The notes under the pieces were generated by a model, which saw nothing but the letters and a program-made list of their open reading frames with translations, did not search any database and had not been told where the DNA came from. 12,631 nt of DNA, from contig DATMBH010000105.1 in NCBI GenBank assembly GCA_035559335.1, positions 1-12,631 on the forward strand, in the 5' to 3' direction. Of the stretch, positions 7,100 to 12,631 are shown one piece after another. The position numbers were made by a program, and so were the translations under genes. This stretch comes from DASXPG01 sp035559335. Its GTDB lineage: Bacteria > Gemmatimonadota > Gemmatimonadetes > Gemmatimonadales > JACORV01. Every line of letters begins with the position of its first letter. The stretch's first letter is position 1.

Positions 7100-8156
7100 T
7101 CTCAAAACTTCGGTGACACCTCGCCGGGAACTCGGTGACCTGGCTGGCGCCGATCAGCGCCACGAGCCGCTCGTGCTTCCAGACGGCGACCGCGCCTGGC
7201 TGATCGAGGCTCTGCGCCGCATGGTGCTGATCCGGGCGGTGGAGGAACGGATCGGCGATGAAGTCGCCGCGGGGAAGGTGCGCTGCCCCTGCCACCTCGC
7301 GATCGGCCAGGAGGCGGTTCCGGTTGGAGTCGCCCGCAGCCTTCGACCCACCGACCGCGTCTTCGGAGCGCACCGTTCTCACGCGCACTATCTGGCGGGC
7401 GGCGGGTCCGTCAGAAAACTGATGGCCGAAATCCTCGGCAAGGACACCGGAGCTTCTCGCGGCATGGGAGGCTCGATGCACCTTACCGATCCCGAACACG
7501 GCCTGCTGGGCACGGTCCCGATCGTGGGCGCTACGATACCGATCGCCGTGGGCGCCGGTCTGGCCGCGAAACTCGACGGCAGGGGAGACATCGCGGTGTC
7601 GTACTTCGGCGATGGCGCCACCGAGGAAGGCGTGTTCCACGAGTCGCTCAACCTGGCCGCAACCATGCGACTCCCGGTGCTGTTCGTGTGCGAAAACAAT
7701 CTGTTTTCCAGCCACCTCCACATCAGCCTACGCCAGCCCTCGGACTCGGTGGCACGTTACGCCGATGCGCATCGGGTGCCGGCGGCTTTGGTGGATGGAA
7801 ATGACGTGGTGGCGGTGGCTCGTGTGGCGGCGCAGGCGATCGAGACGATGCGGGCCGGAGGCGGCCCGGCGTTCATCGAGGCGGTCACCTACCGCTGGCG
7901 CGGCCATGTCGGCCCGCGCGAGGACGAGGATGTTGGAGTGCGCCGAAAGGACGATCTAAACCTGTGGAAGGGCCGCGATCCCGTCCGGCGGCTGTTCGAG
8001 GCGCTCCGCTCTGAGGGTGCAGTGGGGAGTGACGCACTGAGGGCGTTCGAGGAGGAGGCGCGCGCTGAGGCCGCCGCGGCCTGGGCGCAGGCCGAGCTGG
8101 ATCCGTTCCCGCCTCCGGAGGCCCTGCTGGATCGGGTGTACGGGGGACGCCGCTGA
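7083..8156 (+). CDS. Thiamine-diphosphate E1 alpha subunit (2-oxoacid dehydrogenase/AviB1-like)
   Basis: This is the cofactor-binding half of an alpha2beta2 ThDP enzyme that decarboxylates a 2-oxoacid (pyruvate-like) to an enzyme-bound hydroxyalkyl group. In the 357-residue form, GDG (176-178) and NN (205-206) are separated by 26 residues, fitting the ThDP/Mg motif GDG-x(24-27)-NN. 'HLAIGQEAVPVG', 'HRSHAHYLAGG' and 'SRGMGGSMHL' are standard E1 alpha landmarks. The phosphorylation-loop region reads 'YRWRGHVGPREDEDVG' rather than the HSMSDP type of mitochondrial pyruvate dehydrogenase, as in acetoin-dehydrogenase-like relatives. I chose the ATG at 7083; a GTG at 7062 would add seven residues. 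Neither has a strong Shine-Dalgarno, so coupling to the aminotransferase is likely. No E2 or E3 gene is in view, which together with the sugar context points to a stand-alone role on a sugar. Confidence 0.92.
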   Translation: MGAPSDLKTSVTPRRELGDLAGADQRHEPLVLPDGDRAWLIEALRRMVLIRAVEERIGDEVAAGKVRCPCHLAIGQEAVPVGVARSLRPTDRVFGAHRSHAHYLAGGGSVRKLMAEILGKDTGASRGMGGSMHLTDPEHGLLGTVPIVGATIPIAVGAGLAAKLDGRGDIAVSYFGDGATEEGVFHESLNLAATMRLPVLFVCENNLFSSHLHISLRQPSDSVARYADAHRVPAALVDGNDVVAVARVAAQAIETMRAGGGPAFIEAVTYRWRGHVGPREDEDVGVRRKDDLNLWKGRDPVRRLFEALRSEGAVGSDALRAFEEEARAEAAAAWAQAELDPFPPPEALLDRVYGGRR

Positions 8157-9157
8157 TGGGCGTGACAGGCTACGGGCTGGCAATTCGCGAGGGCTTTGAG
8201 TACCTGCTAGCGAATCACCGCGAGGTCTTCACGATCGGTCAAGGCCTGTGGAGTCCGTGGTACGTCGGAAACAGCATGACCGACCTGGACCATCGCTTCG
8301 GACGCGAGCGGGTGATTGACACGCCAGTCTCGGAGTTGGCCACCACCGGGGCGGCTCTCGGCGCGGCGCTGTGCGGCTACCGTCCCGTGGTCATTCACCC
8401 GCGCGTGGACTTCATGCTGCTGGCGGTGGACCAGATCGTGACCCAGGCCGCCAAGTGGCGCCACATGTTCGGTGGCTCCGTCCGGGTGCCGCTGACAGTG
8501 CGCGGAATCATCAACCGGGGTGGTGAGCAAGGCGCGCAGCACTCCCAGTCGCTGCACTCATGGTTCGCGCATGTTCCGGGCCTCAGGGTAGTCATGCCAG
8601 CGACGCCAGCTGATGCGCGCGATCTGCTGATCGCGAGCGTGCTGTGCGACGACCCTGTGCTGTATATCGATGACCGCTGGCTGTACGGCGTCGAGTCCGA
8701 ACTGTCTCCCCCGGTCGAGATGGACCTGCGTCGCGAGTCTCCGCGCCGCGTGCGCGAGGGACGCGATATCACGCTGGCCGGCGCCGGCTACTCGGCCTGG
8801 CTGTGTGTGGAGGCGGCCCGCGTGCTCGCCGAGGATGGAATCAGCTGTGACGTTATTGACATCCGGGTGCTCAACCCGCTCGACGCCCGCCCCATAGTGG
8901 ACTCGGTGCGGCGCACGGGCCGCCTTCTCGCTGTGGACGGAGACTGGCTCACTTGCGGGTTCGCCGGGGAAATCGTCGCACGTGCTGCTGAAGCAATGGC
9001 CCCATCGGCCTGGCGAGCCTCGCCGCGCCGGTTGACGCTGCCCGACGCGCCAGCTCCTACCAGCGGGCCGCTCGAGAAGCTCTACTATCCGACCGTAAAC
9101 GATGTGGTCGCCGCTGCCCGACAGGTGGTGGGGGCTCGCGCGGACACCTGGGAGTAG
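8156..9157 (+). CDS. Thiamine-diphosphate E1 beta subunit (transketolase-like, AviB2-like)
   Basis: This is the partner of the E1 alpha protein; the two share the ThDP sites of an alpha2beta2 tetramer. The 333 residues hold a pyrimidine-binding domain and a C-terminal transketolase-type domain. E60 in 'DTPVSELATTG' is the expected Glu that activates the aminopyrimidine ring. H129 in 'GAQHSQSLHSWFAHVPGL' is the conserved active-site histidine. 'FMLLAVDQIVTQAAKWRHMFGG' is typical of the family. 'VLNPLDARPI' and 'AVDGDWLTCGFAGEIVA' mark the C-terminal domain. It begins in a TGATG one-base overlap with E1 alpha, as expected for subunits made in equal amounts. The pair looks catalytically intact. 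It is more divergent from housekeeping pyruvate dehydrogenase than I would expect of the cell's main enzyme; this is a judgement by eye. Confidence 0.92.
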   Translation: MGVTGYGLAIREGFEYLLANHREVFTIGQGLWSPWYVGNSMTDLDHRFGRERVIDTPVSELATTGAALGAALCGYRPVVIHPRVDFMLLAVDQIVTQAAKWRHMFGGSVRVPLTVRGIINRGGEQGAQHSQSLHSWFAHVPGLRVVMPATPADARDLLIASVLCDDPVLYIDDRWLYGVESELSPPVEMDLRRESPRRVREGRDITLAGAGYSAWLCVEAARVLAEDGISCDVIDIRVLNPLDARPIVDSVRRTGRLLAVDGDWLTCGFAGEIVARAAEAMAPSAWRASPRRLTLPDAPAPTSGPLEKLYYPTVNDVVAAARQVVGARADTWE

Positions 9158-9166
9158 CTCCAACGT

Positions 9167-9910
9167 ATGAAGCGGGTTTTCGACCTGTTAGTCTCGTTCG
9201 TCGGGCTCCTGATTCTCAGCCCACTGTTGCTGGTACTCAGCGCACTGATCTGGCTCCAGGATTTCAGGTCACCATTCTACGTCGCGGACCGCACCGGACT
9301 GGGGGAGCGGCCGTACCGTATGGTGAAGTTCCGCTCCATGGTGGTGCGCGCCGATCGGACCGGGGTTGATTCCACGTCTGCCAACGACCCGCGCATCACC
9401 CGTCTGGGCCATTTCATCCGGCGCTTCAAGCTCGATGAACTTCCGCAGCTCTGGAATGTCCTTAAGGGCGAGATGTCTTTCGTCGGCCCGCGCCCTAACG
9501 TCAAGCGGGAAACGGACATCTACACGGCAGTGGAGAAGCGGCTGCTGACCGTACGGCCGGGGATCACCGATCTGGCCTCGATCGTGTTCTCTGATGAGGG
9601 AGACATCCTGAAGGGCAGCGAGGACCCCGATCTGCGCTACAATCAGGTGATCAGGCCGTGGAAGTCGAGGCTCGGCCTGCTGTACGTTGACTCCAGCGGC
9701 CCGATCAGTCTCGATATAAGGCTCATTTGGCTGACGCTGGTAAACGCCGCGCACCGGCGGAGGGCCTTGGCGGCGGTGTCGCGACTAGTGCGGGAGCTGG
9801 GTGGGGACGAGGAGCTGGCGCGCGTAGCGCTTCGGGAAGATCCCCTGCGTGCCGCTCCGCCGCCTGGGGCAACTCAGGTGGTCCAGAACCGCGAGGCTGT
9901 GCCGGTCTAG
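9167..9910 (+). CDS. Undecaprenyl-phosphate sugar-1-phosphate transferase (PglC/WcaJ-type)
   Basis: A monotopic phosphoglycosyl transferase (bacterial sugar transferase family) that starts the repeat unit by moving a sugar phosphate from a UDP-sugar to undecaprenyl phosphate at the inner membrane. Residues 1-30 are a hydrophobic reentrant helix with the helix-breaking 'LSP' (18-20). KFRSM (54-58), the catalytic D90-E91 in DELPQLWNVLKG (90-101) and SFVGPRP (104-110) are the family hallmarks. It is the short form without the multi-helix N-terminal domain of WbaP/WcaJ. After the core, roughly 50 residues (about 197-247) form a charged then Pro-rich tail not usual in PglC. A GGAG at 9151-9154, overlapping the E1 beta stop, serves as a distant Shine-Dalgarno for the ATG. 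It ends the operon, one base from the oppositely directed wzi-like gene. Confidence 0.95.
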   Translation: MKRVFDLLVSFVGLLILSPLLLVLSALIWLQDFRSPFYVADRTGLGERPYRMVKFRSMVVRADRTGVDSTSANDPRITRLGHFIRRFKLDELPQLWNVLKGEMSFVGPRPNVKRETDIYTAVEKRLLTVRPGITDLASIVFSDEGDILKGSEDPDLRYNQVIRPWKSRLGLLYVDSSGPISLDIRLIWLTLVNAAHRRRALAAVSRLVRELGGDEELARVALREDPLRAAPPPGATQVVQNREAVPV

Positions 9911-9911
9911 C

Positions 9912-11468
9912 TCACGGCCAGCCGCGGTCGGTCGAGGGGAGCAGTGCAGGGAGCGCCGCTCCCCATCTCTGTCTCAGCAGGTCGGCGCGCAAGTTAAGGC
10001 GAACTCCCGCGACAAGCTCGGACCGGCCAGCGCCGTCACGTGTGGCGCCGAGTTCAGCTCCGATCTCCACGCCCGGGCGCGGCGCTCCGACAACCGTTAT
10101 GCGCACCCCTGGCATTCGGTGCACCGGGCGGATCAGAAAGCCCTGCCCGGGCTGAGCGAGCACCGAATCCGGCGGGAAGATCTGGCGGAAGTCGCCGGCG
10201 CCCTGTCTGATGTACGACAAATCGAGCACTGTGCTCCACGTCTGCGCAGGCCTCCACTCGGCCCGCAGCAACACTTGATCGTAGTCGGAGAAGTTGCGGC
10301 CTAGGCCCACGTCGCGCTGTGCCCAGCGCAGTTCGGGGTTGAAGCTGTTGCGGTAAGCGAGGGCGGAGACCCTCGTATAGCCGAGCGAAATGAGCAGCGG
10401 CGCACGGGCGAAGGAGCGGGTTGCCGAGACGCTGAGTCCGTACGATGCGGGGCGGCGGTCGGTGAGTGTATCATCGTCCACCTGAATGTCATCCAGGAAG
10501 CCGCCTGCTTCCACACGCACCGAGCGGGAAAGCGGCACGCTGAGGTCGGCGCCGAGGAAACCGTTGAAGCCGGTGCCTCCCGGAGAGTCGTTGAAATCCG
10601 ACAGCAGCGCCAGGTTGAATGGCGCCGAGAGCACGGGGTCGAAGCCGGCCCCCCGGCCCCCATACACTCCGGTTTCGACCAGCGCCAGCCACACGCCGCG
10701 ACCCAGGTCCGCGGCCAGCCTGTGAGCTATCAGCCAGCGTTGGACTGGAACAGCCGCAAGGCTGTCGGAGTCGCTGAGGCGGCCGGTGAAGCTTTCCAGC
10801 CTCAGGCGCCAAACCCGCAGTGTGGCGCCGATAGTCTCTGTCGAGTAAGCGGTCGGTGAGATCAGGAGACCGTCGAACAGGGCCGGCCCCCACTGGCGCG
10901 CATAGCGCCCCCAGTGCACGTCGCCCTGGCTCCCGCCCAGATGCAGGTACGCCTCCTGCATTCGCCCGGATATAACGCGCGGGGTGTAGCCAGTGTACTC
11001 TGGGTCGTCCTTCAATCGGTTGTCGAAGGCGGGCGCGGCAACTGCCACAACGGGTCCGCGGACCGCCGCGATGCGCACTCCACCGGCTGGTGATGTGCCT
11101 CCACTGCCGCCGCTTCGCAGGGTCTCCCGCCGGCCGTTCGTGTAAGCGCGCAGGGCCACCTCCGCTACGGCTGCGCTGCTGTCTTGAGCCGGAGCGATTG
11201 CATCGCGCAAGCTGCGGAGGGCTGTCAGCGCCGTGGGCGTCAAGCGGCTGGTATCAGCGGCCGCAACAGCGCGTCCCAGTTCCGTTACTCCGTAGGGCCG
11301 GCTGAGTGGATCCAGGCCGGGCAGTGCTCCGTGAGCGACTGCCCACGTGGCGAGTCGATCGAGGTTTGAGCCAATGGGGACCAGGACGCCTCGCTGCGCT
11401 GACGCCTGAGGAGGCCCCCCTAGACCGCAGGCGAGAGCCGCGAGGACCCCAAGGGCCGCTGGTCTCAC
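9912..11468 (-). CDS. Wzi-like outer-membrane capsule assembly barrel
   Basis: This is probably an outer-membrane beta-barrel related to Wzi, the protein that retains capsule at the cell surface. The 518-residue precursor has a Sec signal peptide with an Ala/Leu-rich core and a likely cut after 'QASA' (residue 24). A helical region follows (about 40-110), then many alternating amphipathic strands ending in short turns. The segment 'YLHLGGSQGDVHWGRYARQWGPALFDGLLIS' region (about 174-205) matches the 'GRQ-x-x-WGPG' signature strand of Wzi proteins. The start is a GTG in a GTGA overlap with the SLBB gene, so translation is coupled. Its stop lies one base from the stop of the convergent phosphoglycosyl transferase gene. 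It is longer than E. coli Wzi in outline. The barrel assignment is firm, the Wzi subfamily less so. Confidence 0.72.
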   Translation of the reverse strand: MRPAALGVLAALACGLGGPPQASAQRGVLVPIGSNLDRLATWAVAHGALPGLDPLSRPYGVTELGRAVAAADTSRLTPTALTALRSLRDAIAPAQDSSAAVAEVALRAYTNGRRETLRSGGSGGTSPAGGVRIAAVRGPVVAVAAPAFDNRLKDDPEYTGYTPRVISGRMQEAYLHLGGSQGDVHWGRYARQWGPALFDGLLISPTAYSTETIGATLRVWRLRLESFTGRLSDSDSLAAVPVQRWLIAHRLAADLGRGVWLALVETGVYGGRGAGFDPVLSAPFNLALLSDFNDSPGGTGFNGFLGADLSVPLSRSVRVEAGGFLDDIQVDDDTLTDRRPASYGLSVSATRSFARAPLLISLGYTRVSALAYRNSFNPELRWAQRDVGLGRNFSDYDQVLLRAEWRPAQTWSTVLDLSYIRQGAGDFRQIFPPDSVLAQPGQGFLIRPVHRMPGVRITVVGAPRPGVEIGAELGATRDGAGRSELVAGVRLNLRADLLRQRWGAALPALLPSTDRGWP

Positions 11469-12631
11469 AACTGCCGGCTAATGACGATGATTGAGAGCAG
11501 CGACGTGACCAGGCCGCTGGTGATGGTCAGCAGCTGTACCCAGTTGGGGCCGACATCGGTGTCGGGCCTGAAGGGGACCACGACGCGCGCCCCCGGCTCC
11601 ACGTCCGCGCCGCGGCGGTCCACGCGGCCGTTGGGCTGCACGATGTAGGTCCGTCGCGCGTCGGCCCGGCGGGCGTAGCCGCCGGCGCGGTCCACGTAGT
11701 AGCCCGCGCCCCGTCCGGGCGCGTAGGAAACCCCCACCGGGCTGTTCACAGCCCCTTCTACCACCACCACCGGCTGGTACTGCGGTACGTGCAGCGAGTC
11801 GCCGGCGAGCAGAATCAGGTTGTCGCGGTGGTTCCGGTCCCGGAGCACACGCTCCAGGTCTATGCCTACCCGCCCGGCGCGCGCCTCGGCGCGGTTGAAC
11901 TGAGCGCCCCGCACGTAAGCCGCTTCCGTCAGGCCGCCCGCGCGCTCGAGCAGGTCCGTTATGCGTTCGTCCCTGCGGGTGAGGGTGTAGCGCCCAGGAA
12001 ACCGCACCTCCCCGCTCACAACCACATTGCGCTGCAGCTCCCATCCTGGCAGGCGGCGGATGAAGACGTTGTCGTAGGGCTGGAGCACCGGGTTGCCGGC
12101 CCTGGAGCCTGCCTGACGGGCGACATAGCCGGTCGGGTCCAGAACGAACGTCGAGTCCAGCGGCACCCTGATTACCTCTGCCAGGCGGCCGTCGGTGCGT
12201 TCGTGCGGCAGTCGTGAAATCTCGGCCTCGAGCAGGTAGGCCTCGTCACGCAAGCCACCGGCCAGGATCACGGCGTCCAGCAGCGTCATTGAGTCGCGGA
12301 ACGTATGCAGCCCGGGCCGCTGCACGCTGCCGAACACGGCGATCTGTCGCTGGGGTCTGAAGCTGGTGCGCGAGTACACGGTGACCTCGTCCAGCTCCAT
12401 CAGTAAGGGGTCCGGTGAACCGGGCACCAGGCTGACGGGGATCAGCCGCCGTGTCGAGTCCGGCTCCAGCCTCAGGATGTGGGCGCGCTCGAGGTAGGTG
12501 TCGGGCTTCGGTCCGCCGGCGCGGGCCAGCAGCGCCGAGAGCGTCAGGCCCGAGTCGAGCTCGTAGGTGCCCGGTCTCCATACGTTGCCGCGCAGGGACA
12601 CCTGGTTTCGCGGCGGGCCGACCACGGAGTA
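11465..12631 (-). CDS. SLBB-domain polysaccharide export protein, Wza-like (N-terminus outside window)
   Basis: The frame is open to the last base, so the gene begins beyond the right edge; the first visible codons read 'YSVVGPP'. About 388 residues remain. Four SLBB (soluble ligand-binding beta-grasp) repeats are seen, at about 8-50, 95-140, 200-245 and 285-332, each with the 'V-x-G-x-V-x-x-P-G-x-Y' opening and an 'AGG' turn; the fourth is the most divergent. A C-terminal hydrophobic helix (363-384) ends the protein, in the position where Wza has its outer-membrane helix. The N-terminal poly-export domain and lipoprotein signal would be off-window. It should form a periplasm-spanning oligomeric channel for the glycan. 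It is coupled to the downstream wzi-like gene by a 4-bp GTGA overlap, consistent with both acting in export. Confidence 0.9.
   Translation of the reverse strand, partial: YSVVGPPRNQVSLRGNVWRPGTYELDSGLTLSALLARAGGPKPDTYLERAHILRLEPDSTRRLIPVSLVPGSPDPLLMELDEVTVYSRTSFRPQRQIAVFGSVQRPGLHTFRDSMTLLDAVILAGGLRDEAYLLEAEISRLPHERTDGRLAEVIRVPLDSTFVLDPTGYVARQAGSRAGNPVLQPYDNVFIRRLPGWELQRNVVVSGEVRFPGRYTLTRRDERITDLLERAGGLTEAAYVRGAQFNRAEARAGRVGIDLERVLRDRNHRDNLILLAGDSLHVPQYQPVVVVEGAVNSPVGVSYAPGRGAGYYVDRAGGYARRADARRTYIVQPNGRVDRRGADVEPGARVVVPFRPDTDVGPNWVQLLTITSGLVTSLLSIIVISRQL

Noticed and set aside
5912..7105. Minus-strand open frame of nearly 400 codons opposite the aminotransferase
   Set aside because: It is a shadow of GC-rich codon use on the plus strand. 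Its translation shows no family motif, and the plus-strand gene has intact catalytic residues.
7083..9157. E1 alpha/beta as the cell's housekeeping pyruvate dehydrogenase
   Set aside because: There is no E2/E3 gene, the flanking genes are all for glycan synthesis, and the phosphorylation-loop region is unlike the pyruvate type. I cannot fully exclude it without a phylogeny.
9908..9914. A bidirectional terminator between the phosphoglycosyl transferase and wzi-like genes
   Set aside because: Only one base lies between the stops, and I see no clear hairpin with a T-run across the junction.
1..12631. Insertion sequences, CRISPR arrays, tRNA or rRNA genes, phage genes
   Set aside because: I found no transposase-like protein, no regularly spaced repeats, and no tRNA-like cloverleaf on either strand.

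Overview
The window is a high-GC piece of a bacterial chromosome carrying most of a surface-polysaccharide (capsule or O-antigen-like) locus. GC-rich third codon positions, frequent GTG/TTG starts, weak Shine-Dalgarno sites and a four-SLBB export protein paired with a Wzi-like barrel suggest a didermic soil-type bacterium. Gemmatimonadota or a neighbouring phylum is my guess from general resemblance only; no marker gene here fixes the taxon. I see no tRNA, rRNA, insertion sequence or CRISPR array.

Layout. (1) 1-1459, plus strand: the C-terminal part of a nucleotidyltransferase-fold protein, then the ribosome-associated GTPase HflX. HflX is probably the housekeeping edge of the locus. (2) 5798-1481, minus strand: a tightly packed operon of a SAM methyltransferase, a GT4 glycosyltransferase, a GT2 rhamnosyltransferase-like enzyme and a Wzx-type flippase. 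(3) 5799-5965: the divergent control region, with a sigma70-like promoter, a CRP/FNR-type palindrome and several small hairpins, one of which contains the Shine-Dalgarno of the next gene. (4) 5966-9910, plus strand: an operon of a DegT-family sugar aminotransferase (TTG start), a split thiamine-diphosphate E1 alpha/E1 beta pair, and a PglC/WcaJ-type phosphoglycosyl transferase. (5) 12631-9912, minus strand: an SLBB polysaccharide export protein (its N-terminus lies beyond the right edge) coupled by a GTGA overlap to a Wzi-like outer-membrane barrel.

How they may work together (inference): the phosphoglycosyl transferase places the first sugar phosphate on undecaprenyl phosphate. The GT4 and GT2 enzymes extend it, and the methyltransferase decorates it or a sugar precursor. 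The flippase turns the lipid-linked repeat across the inner membrane, and the SLBB protein and Wzi-like barrel handle export and surface attachment. The aminotransferase supplies an amino sugar. No polymerase (Wzy), Wzc kinase or nucleotide-sugar dehydratase lies in the window, so the locus must continue, probably beyond the right edge.

The most interesting part is the E1 alpha/E1 beta pair inside the sugar operon with no E2 or E3 partner. Its cofactor residues look intact. The best-known precedent is the AviB1/AviB2 pair of avilamycin biosynthesis, which builds a two-carbon side chain on a sugar. My hypothesis is that this locus makes a branched-chain (two-carbon) or acyl-modified amino sugar for a cell-surface glycan.
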